Shown here one piece after another: positions 24,601-36,800 of a DNA stretch of 64,000 nt. Position numbers and translations under genes: made by a program. Under the pieces are notes generated by a model that had not been told where the DNA came from, did no database searches, and saw only the letters and a program-made list of their open reading frames with translations. Numbering within the stretch: the stretch's first letter is position 1; every line of letters begins with the position of its first letter. This DNA comes from Tetragonia tetragonoides (taxonomy: Eukaryota; Streptophyta; Magnoliopsida; Caryophyllales; Aizoaceae). The stretch covers positions 12,307,501 to 12,371,500 of the forward strand of contig CM076153.1 in the NCBI GenBank assembly GCA_038025085.1. The letters are read 5' to 3'.

Positions 24601-27600
24601 AGCCTACTGAGTATGAATTATGGATGCTAAGGTTTTTTTTTGTCACTGGAAAGGCTTTGATACAAATAGCTTAGGTCTGAAAACATGTTCCCCCTCCCCC
24701 CTCCTATGGTGTAATTGTTAGGAACGAATTGCCTGTAACCACTTTTTATATACTCTTTTTGCGAGTTGCCACATTAATTTTCTTCTAAAATTTTGTAGAT
24801 AAGAAAAAGTTATGTTAAATTCTTATCATAAAAAAAGAAGTTACGTTAATGAAGTAAAAATTATAACCCAAGACGACAGAGTCTTCAAAGAAGCTATGAA
24901 TTACAAATCGCTCTAAATACATTGCATTTCCATGAGGGATACTCCCTTAAAAGCCCCAATCGCTTTGGCCCTCATGCTCTCAAACAAACTCAAGTGGCCT
25001 AGATACCTCAGAGAAGATCCGAGCATTTCGTTCTAACCAAATACCCAAAAAAGGGCGACTCCTTATCCCTGTTCCACCAACATATTGCTTGCAAATGCTG
25101 GATATATAAAACCCCCACCCCTAAAACCTCCACCCCAAAGAAATCCACAATGCGAAGTAAACTAGTACAGACAAGTCTGACTAGCACGGCTACAGAGCAC
25201 ACACATTTTTGGAGACAATACCGAGGTCTCCATCTCCTCTGTTGCAACAGTGCTCAACTTACCTAAAACCAAAATCCACATGAAAGCGCGCATGTTGAGG
25301 GGATCCTTGGAGTTACAAATGAATTTTTCAATGGGGAGATGAGGTTACCGTGATGGAAGGTTAAGAAGGTGAAGGAAGGATTCGCCCGAGAAACCCCATC
25401 AGGATCCCCAATTCTAACTTGGGAGTCCTCATTGAGAACGAGATGCATGGTTTCCAAAACACTAAGCAAAGAGCTCAATTCCTCCATTTCCCACTTGGGG
25501 AGCTCTCCATAAGCGAAGGTCTCAAGCACCAATGGTATGTTACTATGTTTGTAACCAAGAGGCATTTGCCTCAATGATTATCCTCTCACCTTCCAACTTG
25601 GAGGTCCCAAGTTCAAAGCTTGGGACTCCCATATATTCATGTGGTTGATGAATATATGGGGGTGGACATCAACAGTTGGGCTTTGGCCCAGCTGGTATGG
25701 GGTAGGGTGGGTTGGGAGTGGGGGGTCATTTGTACACCCAACTCTGGTCCAGCCCTAGATGGGTTGGGCTGGGTGGAGACCCGATCTTACCATCATAAAA
25801 AAAAAGAAAAAAAAGTTACTATGTTTGTGTTGACCATTTGGTGGGTTGGGGTAGGGGAGAGAGCGAATGATAAAGAGAGTAAATTCAACAGTTTTGGGGC
25901 TTAATACATCAAAACACCAAAAATTATTGAAGGGGAGCGTGAGAAAATGTTTTTGTCAATTAATGCGCTAAAGGAGGGGCAAAACGGTTATTCCAGGTCT
26001 TATTTTGACCAGAAACCAGGAAAAAGTAGCAAATCACAAGAATAGTAGTCATAAAAGGCGGTACTTGTAGAAATTATTTTAAAAAGGTAGTGTGAGCTTT
26101 TGTGCCCTGATATTTGTGCCAAAGTTCCCCTTAAGATGCAAGCTTTTTGTCTGGAGACTCTGGACCTTGGCTCTTGGTGAAGTTAACACTAATGACATGT
26201 TGCAGACAAGGGGGCCTGGTTGAACATCGTGCCCGGACATTTGTGTGATGTGTCTACAGAGTAGTGAGTTTGCTGTGCATTTGTTCTTACATTATGGCCT
26301 GGCACAGTTGGTGTAGCGGAGACTCTTTGCTGTTTTGGAAGACGAGTGGGTTTGTCCTGGCACCAAAACGCAGCATCTTTTGACCAGGCATATAGGAGTT
26401 GGGAGGGGAAAGGAGAAAAAGCTGTTGGGGCGGTATGCAGTGATGGCATTTTTCTGGTGCTTGTGGTTGGAGCGTAATTCTTGCGTCTTTTCAGGGGTGT
26501 CTCATTCAGGAGGCTTTGTTTTGGATCGGGTGCTGTATTTGGCTTCCGTGTGGAGTTATGGGCCAAAGCAGCTGGTGCATTTAAAGGGGTATTGCTTTCA
26601 GACGTCCAGCGCCAATGGGGGGTTTTTGTAGTTTGTTACTCTTGAGGACATCTTTTCCTGCTAGATTGTAACTTCTTTATTCTTCATTAATAAAAAGAAA
26701 TCTTATCTAAAAATTTATCATAAAAAATGGTGGTAACTTGCAAAAAGTGGTATATAGAAGGTAGTTACCGGCAACATCTTTTCCTGATTTATATCTTGAA
26801 GTCAAATAATTCAGACAAGTCTTGGTGCCTTGTGCAACTATGTCTCTTGTATTTGTCTCGGCTCTTAGCGGTCTTCATGACACTGCTATTATAAATATTT
26901 GCAGGTTTGTGATTTTGGTTTGTCACGCTTGAAGCACCACACCTTTCTATCTTCCAATTCTACGGCCGGAACGGTAATGATTTTTTTTTATCACGCATTT
27001 CTGCACGTTTATTAAATGTGATATTTCAGCTGTGTCTTTTGTAAGTTCAGCCTGCACTGTTGTGTTTTATTCATTGTCCTTTTACTCTCAAATAGTTTGT
27101 TGTCTGCTTCCTATAAATTGGTGCGAAACTAGAAATTGTAAAGTTATTCCATGTCTGTTCCATTTGTTGAACAATAAACAGTAAAATACTAAAATATTCT
27201 TCTTTGATGAAACAAGCTAGATAACAGCAAAAAATTCTGAAAAGAATATTAAATTAATCAAATTAGTTGTTTAGAAGCGAATCTTACAACAATGCAAATA
27301 TTGTGTTGGAAATTGTTTTCTTTCCTGCTATTTCACGAGTTTGAGGTTAATGGACCCTGGCTTCCTTTAGTCTCGACTGGTACAACCCCTAGTTTGCCAA
27401 GTGCCATTGCACTACTGCAGCTGTGCAACGGTCGAGACTTCAGACTTGAAGTTGATGTGTATTGAGTGAAACGATCATAGGAATCACAGTACTTATGACC
27501 CAAACTTCATTATGGGGATTCCGATTGCCGATTATAGTACTGTACTGCATACTACTAATCTGATTTCTGAGTGAAATCCATATGATGACTCATTACTCAG

Positions 27601-29038
27601 CAATTGAAACAATAAATTACTGGTTGTCTGAGAAAGGAGTAAATTAAAGCCCATATAGTTTTGATCGAGTTCTTTTTGATTGTTAGGAAGTAACGTCTTA
27701 GTCGTTACGTGGTCATAATATCTTTAGTCAAAAGTTTTTGCTGGAATTGCATGACTGGAAAGCCGGTGTTACCTTTGGATTAAGAGAAAACATAATTTTA
27801 AGCCTGCATGTTGGACTTTTTTGAATCTGTTTAAGGGATTAAACATGTTATACTGTCTGATTTCTGAGCTGAAAGTTTGGTTCTGGTACAAGCCGTGGCC
27901 CAGGTAAGCTGTGCCGCCTGTGCATTTGAGGAGGCAATCCTCTTTTTGAAAGTCACTGTGCTTTTAGAGTTTTAGCTACTTAAGTGCCCATATTGGACAA
28001 GGATAACGGTCTTCAAACTTCAAATGCTGCTAGCTTTGCTGGTTTGTCTGTGTTTGTGTTTATTTCCTCCTATGTTACGTGGGCAATTGCTACAAAAACT
28101 TCCAATATGGTTACTGGGTTTGTGTAGGCTTTAGACTTTTCCATTTTCCATGTTTTTGGCCTAAATAGCATGAATCAAGTGTATTTAAAAAAAAAAGAAA
28201 AAGAATGAATGAAGTATAGTACTTACGGATGTCTGAGACTCTGAGTATATATCTACAGACATGGGTACTTAAAGGTGAAATGCGTCTCCATGTATATAGT
28301 TTACTTTCCTCCCCTTGAAGGAAATATTTGTACAAAGATTATGAATGGAGGAGACATTGTAAAGGCAGAAATTTTAGACAAGGGTGTCAAACCTTCAGTA
28401 ATTTGACATCTTCTAGTAATACTTGTAGAAGTTTGAAGAATAGGATTCAGTGTTTTGATCTAACATTATTGACAACACAGACTATTGGCCTTTTGTGACT
28501 TACCATTTAATATGTGATTGCAGCCTGAATGGATGGCACCCGAAGTTCTAAGAAATGAGCCATCCGATGAAAAGTAAGCTGAACCATAGCATAACACATT
28601 GAATGAGCAGAGAATATACTCTTTTATAGGCTTCTAATGGGATTGCAATCTCCAGGTGTGACGTGTACAGTTTTGGGGTGATATTGTGGGAATTGACCAC
28701 TTTATGTGTACCATGGACTGGGTTGAACCCCATGCAAGTTGTGGGAGCTGTCGGGTTCCAGAATAGACGCCTTGAAATCCCTGAAGAAGTTGATCCAATG
28801 GTCGCTCAGATTATACAGGATTGTTGGCAAAAGTAAGTACTTGATATATTTTTTTTTATTCTAGTGCAATTGAACTCTAATTTTGGTGGAACTTGGAAGT
28901 GATATTGTCAAGTTTTATGGCTGACATTTTTTCTGTTTTTAACCAAATTCCTTCAGTGATTCTCGTCTAAGGCCCTCATTTTCACAGCTTATCCCCCGCC
29001 TGAAAGGTCTACAGCGCCTGGTTGTACAGAGAGATTAA
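15633..29038 (+). CDS. Raf-like MAPKKK of the CTR1/EDR1 group
   Basis: This is a serine/threonine kinase of plant Raf-like group B, closest by memory to the M3K-delta/RAF3 type (starts [14 protein letters not shown]) rather than CTR1 itself. Relatives act in ethylene, defence and ABA/osmotic signalling. Fourteen exons join in frame: 15633-16130, 16688-17128, 18513-18616, 18934-19754, 19884-20147, 20807-20847, 23217-23285, 23392-23492, 24304-24382, 24468-24566, 26905-26973, 28524-28573, 28656-28832 and 28957-29038, giving 964 aa. The N-terminus has Gln, Ser and Gly runs. An EDR1-type domain (about 155-350) follows with [22 protein letters not shown] and the [11 protein letters not shown] motif, then a linker. 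The kinase domain (about 693-960) is intact: GIGSFGEV, VAVKK (Lys about 728), HRDLKSPN (Asp about 824), DFGLSR, and APEVL. An in-frame upstream ATG at 15531 exists, but the conserved start is 15633. Introns 6 and 10 (over 2.3 kb each) are transposon-rich. Confidence 0.95.
20178..20452. mobile_element. Foldback MITE in intron 5 of the kinase gene
   Basis: Ends are AGTGTTTGGACAAGCTT and its inverse AAGCTTGGCCAAACACT, with one mismatch. Inside, a second inverted pair centres on CAGCTTCTTAGAAGCTGAAAA versus TTTTCAGCTTCTAAGAAGCTG, so the 275-bp element can fold on most of its length. No clear target duplication was found. There is no coding capacity. Confidence 0.8.
20974..21015 (+). mobile_element. 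Ultra-short (42-bp) 5'-truncated SINE insertion
   Basis: Only the SINE tail is present (CCCGCCCTAGGCGGGATACT, then TACTGGG and a TTG repeat). It is bounded by a perfect 14-bp duplication TCTGATTTTTGCAT at 20960-20973 and 21016-21029. The sequence matches the end of the fuller SINE at 21883-22033. Confidence 0.85.
21883..22033 (+). mobile_element. SINE in intron 6 of the kinase gene
   Basis: The copy contains GTGGGTCTTTCGGAAACAAC, CTCTCTAC, GGGGTAAGGATGCGTACA, CCTCAGACCCCGCC, GGCGGGATACTTACTGGG and a final TTG repeat, the layout of a widespread plant SINE family. Imperfect 17-bp duplications (TGGTGGAGCTATAGCTC and TGGTGGCGCTGTAGCTC, two mismatches) flank it at 21866-21882 and 22034-22050. Confidence 0.82.
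22294..22987. mobile_element. Mutator-like non-autonomous element, 694 bp
   Basis: The termini CAATGTTTCTC and GAGAAACATTG are perfect inverted repeats, and GTTTACTG is duplicated on both sides (22286-22293 and 22988-22995). Both subterminal regions are rich in CGACACGG / CCGTGTCG words, as in a common plant Mutator-like family. The interior is GC-rich with GAGAGA tracts and resembles captured leader sequence, but I recognise no gene in it. It has no transposase. The 8-bp duplication would also suit a hAT element. Confidence 0.78.
23669..24001. mobile_element. MITE in intron 8 of the kinase gene
   Basis: Perfect 16-bp terminal inverted repeats GTTGTGTTTGGATAGG / CCTATCCAAACACAAC bound a 333-bp AT-rich segment with AATTCCAATTCC words and no coding capacity. 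The TTTGGATA terminus is common to several plant MITE families. No convincing target duplication was found, so the superfamily is open. Confidence 0.75.
24729..24862. repeat. Left arm of an inverted repeat in kinase intron 10
   Basis: TTGCCTGTAACCACTTTTTA and the following ATATACTCTTTTTGCGAGTT match, in reverse orientation, 26640-26773 (about four in five bases over 46 bp). Beyond it both arms enter LINE 3' tails ending in TTATCTA-AAAA. Confidence 0.7.
24795..25538 (-). mobile_element. LINE 3' fragment (reverse-transcriptase C-terminus), minus strand
   Basis: Read on the minus strand, broken frames give the typical end of a plant LINE polyprotein: [31 protein letters not shown], a LGKLSTV segment and a CVLCSRA zinc-binding half motif. 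The 3' end reads CTTTTTCTTATCTACAAAA. Several stops and frameshifts are present, and no target duplication was found. A SINE was later inserted beside its 5' end. Confidence 0.72.
25553..25814 (+). mobile_element. tRNA-derived SINE with perfect target duplication
   Basis: A 262-bp segment ending in an A-rich tail (25797-25814) is bounded by perfect 14-bp copies of GTTACTATGTTTGT (25539-25552 and 25815-25828). Near its start are a box-A-like segment (TTGCCTCAATGATTATCC) and a box-B-like segment (GGTCCCAAGTTCAAAGC). The body is rich in GGGTTGGG-type words. There is no coding capacity. Confidence 0.82.
26120..26700 (+). mobile_element. LINE 3' fragment, plus strand
   Basis: One frame at 26335-26631 reads [20 protein letters not shown], the WxxWxERNxRxF motif found at the end of plant LINE polyproteins, followed by a VWSYG-like segment. 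The 3' end reads TTAATAAAAAGAAATCTTAT, then CTAAAA, matching the ends of the other LINE pieces here. It is truncated at 5' and broken. Confidence 0.72.
26640..26773. repeat. Right arm of the inverted repeat in kinase intron 10
   Basis: The segment ending GTATATAGAAGGTAGTTACC-GGCAA is the inverse of 24729-24775. The arms enclose about 1.9 kb with two LINE tails facing outward and the SINE at 25553. Confidence 0.7.
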
Positions 29039-30824
29039 GACAAACAAGTGTGACAAATGTCTTGATTGTGTTCATAGTTAGGATGTGTTGCTCTGCTCGA
29101 AGGGCTGGGGTGGCAGAAGCAGCTCAAGTGTTGGCTGCGTAAATTGGTATTTTTGTTGCAAAGAGACACACAGAAAGTGCTGGATTGGTAGGAGTTGGTT
29201 CATTCGAAGCGGGGACTCAGCGCTACCAGTTCAGAAGTTCAGACTTTGAAGAGCCATGGAGATCCTCTAATTGAACAGCTGCACTAAGTGTGGTGGAGGA
29301 TGCCATGGCGGTTAGCTGTTGTAGGATTACAAGTGAATATAATTATATGTGCGTGAAAATTCTGACAGAAGAAAATCCTCAGTGCATAAAGTTTTCAGTG
29401 AGGGGTGAAAAAAAGAAAAAAAATAAATGAATAAAACCACAGTTTTGTGTCTTCTTTTGTAATATTGTGCTGTATTGCTGTGTAAGCAATTGAAAGTGTA
29501 AACATATGGTTTATAGTAATTTTTATTTTTGTGGAATAGGAAGAAAAAAAAGGAGGAAGAAAAGGAGAAAAAGTGGCTCTTTTGTGTTGCATCAATTTCC
29601 AGGGTTCACAAGTACAAACCTGGCAGTGTTAACTGTTGATTTGCATCCTGTAAGTGTTCGGGTTATTTACTGGTGTATGTGCTTCAAGTATATGATTAAT
29701 TGCTTTAGGTACTTTTTTTTCTTGGTTCACACCAATGGTATCCATCGTGAACCATAGTGATTATCTCCCAGCACTTGCTTGTAAGCACCTTAAAGGGTGG
29801 GATAGCTGGCGAAGAGATTTGAGGCTATTTCACGTCCAAGCTCGGCCTTGGTTAATGATGGATGCGTCCCTATCACTCAACCGCGTCCCCTTGGTTATTG
29901 TTTTAGGTACTTCAACATGAAGCTTTCTTTTTTCCTTTTTTATTCCTAAAATGATATACTATTAGTAGCAAGTTGTCACTACTTAGAATTGTAGAGGTCA
30001 CCTATGGTGAACACTCACTCTTGTTTAATATAAAAGTGACTCTATCTCACCAAAAGTAATAAAAATGCAGTCTTTTAGAAGTTTTTGTGTACTATTAGAG
30101 GGGAAACAAAATAAAATCATGTATTATCATTAAAGGATACTTTGGCAGAAATCTACATATCAGTCCGTTTGCGCAAGGGACTTTGTTTTCTTTTTTGAAG
30201 GGGTCAGTTTGCTAGGGATTGCACATTGTTATTCTTTTTCTTCCAAACTCAGTTTCAAGACATTTTTTTTTGTCCCTGTTAACTACAATAATCTAAAAAA
30301 AATGACCCAACTTGACCTTCATTAGATTAATATTTGACTAATTGAGTAATTGACTATCAATTGTAGTTGCCACGATAAAAAGGGGTATTGTAACAAATTT
30401 TACCGATAACATAAAAGTATCATTAATTGGGTTCATGAGATAATGACGTTTCTTTTTTTTGTTAAAAAAAAAAAAGTGTCCTATAGCATTTGCATCTAAT
30501 CATAATAAAGATAATGTTCAGCTATCCTATTCTTTAAGGTGTCTATATGCTATTACGGAGAGATAATCATATCTAATCAATAAAAATAGTGTCCAGCTAT
30601 CCTATTCTTTAAGGTGTCTATATGCTATTACAGAGAGATAATCATTATGATCGACGGTGGATATATTTGGTCTGAACAAAAAAATCCAGACAATGTGATC
30701 AGTACTGGAAAACCTTTTGACTAAAGTGTGCACCAAAACAAGTAAGCATGACAAAGAATAAATCTTCTGCAAATTTGCTTTGGATAAGCCAAACTAAAGG
30801 GGCCTTGAGGCTTGACCCTTAGCC
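29039..30824. other. Intergenic region between kinase and CGLD27-like gene
   Basis: The first ~400 bases are kinase 3'-UTR with AATAAA-like signals near 29422. The rest is AT-rich with no recognisable gene. A tandem duplication of about 72 bp lies at 30518-30645: CAGCTATCCTATTCTTTAAG, GTGTCTATATGCTATTAC and GAGAGATAATCAT twice. Confidence 0.7.
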
Positions 30825-33800
30825 ATGGCCAAAGCCCTCTTCCCCTCACCAAAACCCCCTTTCCCACCATCAGTTCTCTTCCCATCCCCTCCCTTTCTCT
30901 CTCTCACCTTCACCCAAATCCCTCTTTCAAAACCACAAAAGATCCACTGTTTATTTTACACCAAACTCCTCTAATTTCAGAAATGGCAGCAACCCACCAT
31001 CACCAGGAACTGAGTGTCCTGTCCCAATTGATCAGCAACCCATTAATGAGTACCAAAATCTCTCAACTTCATTACCCTTCTCTTGGGCATCTGGTGATGT
31101 TGTTGAGTACTCATCTAGATTGTTTGTCACTGGGCTCTCCATTGGGCTCCTTGTGGGCCTTCCTGTTTCCTGGTTTGGGACTGTTGGGTCTGGACCTGAC
31201 CCGATTAAGTTGGTTCTGGGTTCGGCCTCAAGTGGGCTCTTTGGGGTTACTTTGGCTGTTGTGAGGATGTACCTGGGTTGGGCTTATGTGGGCAATCGGT
31301 TGCTCAGTGCCACTGTTGAATGTAAGATATGAATTTCTTCTCCTTGTTTGATCTTTTTGGATTTTGGGTTAGTTTGATCTTTTTGGTTTTGTGGGTATAT
31401 GATGAAATGTGTTTTTTTATGCATAATCATCACAGATGAAGAGACTGGATGGTATGATGGCCAGGTAACTTTTTAGCTCACTTAAGATATGGAGTATTTG
31501 TGGAAGTTTGTAATTGGTAGTTATGGTTAATATTATGTGAGATCATTGTTGTGGAAGCAAGTATTGATACTTGTGCGGGCTTTTGGTTTGGGGTTTATGG
31601 GCAAGTGATGTATAATTTTGTTATAGATCATATGTAGAATTTGAGAAGTATTTTCCAGTGTGAAGTCTGGTGCCTGCATTGGTCGGACTAGTAAGGTGTA
31701 ACTTGTACCGGATAAATCTTGGGACTTTGGCTTATAATGGGTTCATGGTATACTTGTTGTGAAATTGAGAAGATAATTGGTTGCAAAGTACATCAACATC
31801 AACATTACCCCAGTGCCTCTAAAGGGCTCCCGCCTAGGCAGGGTAGGGGGGGTGGGGGGCAGTTGTACGCAGCCTTACCCCTCTGAGAGTCTCCCAAAAA
31901 AGCTGTTCTCGTTTGACCGAGATCTGAAGTGCGACAAGACAACCATCGGCAACTTCACAATAAATAAGAAGTGCCAACATCAATAATTGGTTGCAGAGTA
32001 CATACCATTAAAATAGCATCACCTTATGCTTTAATCTTTATTTATCCATTCTTTAGGACAATTCTAGCTCAATTTTTGTCATCACAGGGAACTGGAAGCC
32101 TTGAAGAACTTGCACATGTTTAAGTAGGGGATGGCAAATGAGTTCTTCTCTGATGCTTTTCAAATTATTATTTCAAGCTCAGCACAATTTTGAAAATAAG
32201 GCTTAAAGTGGCTCAGAGAGATGGATTACTACCACCTTTTAGGCTGCTTGCACTTCAACAAGTGAAAACTAAATAGTGCAGAGGTTTGCTGTTTTGAACT
32301 AAACTAGGTGTGCATGCCTGTGCGACGGGATGTTTCAGCTCTTTTTTTTTTCCTTTTAAATTTAATGTTTTCTGATGGTTTGCCTTGCTTCTAAGTTTGT
32401 TGTAATAGTTTTCTTTTTCTTTGTTGGCGCTATTTTGTGATTAAACTGGTAAATAAAACTAAAACAACACCAAGGCGGGATTTGGAGAGGTTCATCCGCA
32501 GTCTGACTGTTAATTTGTTTAGGGCAAATATTAAAATGTTGGTGGGGGGGGGGGGATGCCCTCAAGTCATGAAATAGTCATTCACTGGTCGTATATTAGC
32601 CTTTAGGGATGCCCTAAAGAAAAATGGTCATTCATTGGCTTGTGGTGCCTCTATAAAAGTTAGAGGTATCTACCTCTAAATGACATTGTTTGTTGCATTA
32701 TAGTTCTACTTATTATAATTAGTCATACTGTAAACTTTGATCTATATTTGTACCGAGTGCTTAGGTAATGATTATTATCCTTTTATTAACAAACTTGATA
32801 ATACTATGTTATAAAGTTCTTCTACCAAAGATAGTAGACAATGGATCGAAATGAACTAAGTACATCAAAAATTTATTGAAACAAAATTTGGGTTGGCCAT
32901 GTCCCATGTCCCGGCGCCTAGCGAGAGCCATATCCCATGTCCCAGCGCACATATCCCATGTAACCATGTTTTTTTTTAGATAAGAAAAACAATTTTATTA
33001 AGAGATATAGGGAGAATACACCAGTAGTAACGTCCTCAATGAAGGACCATAGCCAAACCAAGGGCCAATCCTATGAGAATAAACCTATACATTCAATGCT
33101 TATTCAGAAAACCTGCCCTTAACCGGCGCCAGTCATAATTTATGCTAGACTTTAAACGCTCAAGCTCTCGCATACCCTTCTTTTTCCTAGACGTAATTTG
33201 ATTACCTAATGCCACCTCCTTACCCGTGCGATCAACAAATGAAATACCCAATGCCTCGACAAGTGCATTTCCTCGCGCATCCGCCTCCTAACTTGGCAAT
33301 GGAGGGGTCGGAAGGAGGCCATCCTCACAGTCAATAGCTACATCTTGTTGCAGAAAGTCGGGCTGCAAGGGCTGTTGTACAGTCTGCTGGGGAGACAAAA
33401 ATCGACCCCCTGAGGTTCCCATCATGGCCAGCCCTTGGCTCAAAGAAAAATCCACCTCCTTCTCAGTAAAAAGAGCAACATCCCCCAAATCCACAGTAGG
33501 AGTCTCGGAGACATGAGAAGCCCAGTCCTCCCCCAAATTGTCTCTCCTAAGGTCATCTAACAACAAACCAGTTCCCCCATCACTAAAATCATCTGCAAAA
33601 TAAGAACTATCATCCTCCTCTGAACTGGAACACCCTTGCTTGAACAGGCCTTATCCGTGCCCATATTCAAACAAGTGTGCCCAGAACCTATCTGAACTCT
33701 TCCATTCTCAACTGGAGGGGAAATACCTTCCTGCACGAAAGATTGCTTCCCACCCTTGTCACCAATTAAGCCACCCAGTCCTTGCTGTGAAGCATTGCCA

Positions 33801-36800
33801 GACGCAGGTGAAACCACCTCTAGTGGGCCAGAACCAATGGGACTAGTACCTTCAGGTTGTTGATTACTTCCTAGGGTTAACCCCAAGTTTTAACCCCTCC
33901 ACAGGGTTATGGGTATTAGCCACAGCATTCACCAATATAGGGGGGAGTAACTTACCCAAATCCAAAACAATGTTAATAGTTGATCCCGAGTTACAGCGTT
34001 GGAAGCTAGCCAAATCATCACCCGAGCTAACCTGAATGGGTATGACCCTAGGCGAGTCAGCAGACATCTCGTGAATCATTCCACACGCTTCACGCGCCTC
34101 ACGCGTTATTCCAGAGGCTTCACGCGCCTCACGCGCCATTCCAGAGGATTCACGCGCCTCACGTGCCACTCCAGCACGCGCCTCACACGCCCTACTGCGC
34201 ACAGCACGCGCCTCACGCGCCTCACCACTATTCACTAGCCACCCCGATTGCCGACCACCAAATTCTTCAGTCCATGGTCTTCCACACTCGGTGCACTTCC
34301 GACGCCCCTCAGCCGCTGCGTCGCCATGCCTAGGTCTCGGTGAGTCCTCTGCAAAATACCAGTCGTCGGGGGCCTATCCACCACCGCACGCATCGCCGCC
34401 TTAAAATCCGACCAGCGATCATCCTTCGCGAGACCAAGAACGAAAATCACCGACGATCTTCCCCTAGAACGTAGACCCAACTCGAGAAACCGCCCCCTAG
34501 CATTAGATCGAACCCTAACCCAGCTGAGAAGTCTTCTCTTCTTCTCCGATCTACTTAGCCGAGCGAAAGTGGACTCCAATAACTCGGAGACCCACCGTGC
34601 CATTGTTACCGACAACACGACCCGACGAGACTGCTTGCGACTCTTCTCCAAAACCTGAACAAAGTGCCCGTCTCGTATACCCTCATAGGAGAAATCGAAA
34701 GATTTCCCCTGAACCCGGAGAGTCTCTCCAGTGGATATCATAATTAATGAAAGAGAAAGGAAGGGTTAGATGATGGAGGAGAAAGGAGCAGAGAGAAGGA
34801 GAGAGAGGGAGAGAAATTGAGAGAGAGAGCCATCGCGTCCTCACTTCTCCTTCACCGGATCATAGTGTCCCATGTAACCATGTTCCATCGGTGAAATCAG
34901 AGTCCGGGGACCCGGATGGCCATCCCGAGGCCCTGGAGATCCTCTACTGTGACGATAGACTGGGCCCGGAAAGCCGAAAATCAAAGGTCATAATCCACAT
35001 TTTTTGGGCTTTCGGGGGCCCCGGAACGAAGGTGTATATTTTCGCAGCACAAAGCACGGACACCCTTAGGTAACATAAGAAGCCCTTGGGCTCCATTATC
35101 GGCCCCTAATAGGCTTGTAAGGGCATTTTACAGGACACCAATGTAAAGAGTAAGATCACCGAACGCATGGGTGATATCGAAGTTCGTGGATCCGTATGAC
35201 CCTCCCCGTGCACCAAGGGTCCTCTAGGGCCATGATAGACCTCCCAGAGAATTTTGGGCAAAAATGACACTAGGGCCCTCGGAAGCCAAAAACGATGGCT
35301 ATAATCCTCGTTTATTGGGCTTGCGAGAGGCCCCGGAACGAAGGTCAAAATTTTCGCACCACGTGTCACGGAACACCCTTGGGGGACATGGGAGGCCCTC
35401 GAGGTCGCTTATCCGGTCCCTGATAGGCTTGTAAGTGCGTTTTACGGGACACTGGTGTAAGAGCTAGAACGCAGGTGATATCAAAATTCGGGGATTCAGA
35501 TGACTCTATTAGGGCACCGAGGGTCCTCTAGGGTCATGATAGAACCTCCGGAAAAGTTTGGGCAAAATGACACCTTTGCCCCGGGAAGCCAAAAACGAGG
35601 GCTATAATCCATGTTTTTTGGCTTTCGGGAGGCCCCGGAACGAAGGTCAAAATTTTCGCACCACGTGGCACGGAACAGCCCTAGGGGACATGGGAGGCCC
35701 TCGGGGTCGCTTATTAGGTCCCTGATAGGCTTGTAAGGGCGTTTTACAGGACACTGGTGTAAGAGAAAGAACGCCAAAGGCATGGGTGGTATCAAAATTC
35801 GGGGATTTAGATCACTCTCCTGGGGCACCGAGGGTCCTCTAGGGTCATGATAGACCCCCCGAAAAGTTTTGGGCAAATAACACCCGACCCCAGGAAGCCA
35901 AAAACGAAGGCTATATAATCCACGTTTTTTGGGCTTTCGAGAGACCCCTGAACGAAGGTCAAAATTTTCACACCACGTGGCATGGAATAGCCCTATGGGA
36001 CATGGGAGGCCCTCGAGGTCGTTTACCCAATCCTTAATAGGCTTGTAAGGGCATTTAACAAGACACTGGTGTAAGAGCCAGAAGTCTAAAGGCATGGGTG
36101 GTATCAAAATTCGGGGATTCAGATGACTCCCCTGGGGCACCAAGGGTCCTCTAGGGTCATGTGAACCCCCCGGAAAATTTTGGGCAAAAATGACACTGGT
36201 CCAGGAAGCCAAAAACTAAGGCTAATCCACGTTTTTAGGGCTTTCGGGAGACCCCTGAACGAAGGTCAAAATTTTCGCACCACGTGGCATGGAACAACCC
36301 TACGGGACATGAGAGGATCTCGGGGTCGCTTATCCGGTCCCTGATAGGCTTGTAAGCGCGTTTTACAGGACACTGCTGTAAAAGCTAGAACGCCAAAGGC
36401 ATGGGTGATATCAAAATTCGGGGATTCAAATTACTCTCCTGGGGCACCGAGGGTCCTCTTGGGTCATGATAGACACCTCGGAAAAGTTTGGGCTAAAATG
36501 ACACTCGAGCCCCGGGAAGCCAAAAACGAAGAATATAATCCACGTTTTTTGGGTTTTCGGAAGGCCCTGAAACGAAGGTAAAAATATTCGCACGACGTGG
36601 CACGGGACAACCCTAGGGGATATGGGAGGCCCTCGGGGTCGCTTGTCCGCTGGTGTAAGAGCTAGAACGCCAAAGGCATGGGTGATATCGAAATTCGGAG
36701 ATTCAGATGACTTACCTGGGGCACCGAGGGTCCTCTAGGATCATGATAGACCCCCCGGAAAAGTTTGGGCAAAAATGACACCCGGGCCCAGGAAGCCAAA

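Noticed and set aside
35496..36212. 238-aa minus-strand open frame and many 70-130-aa frames in the arrays
   Set aside because: They translate the ~310-bp repeat, keep changing frame between units and show no family resemblance; chance openness of a GC-rich repeat.
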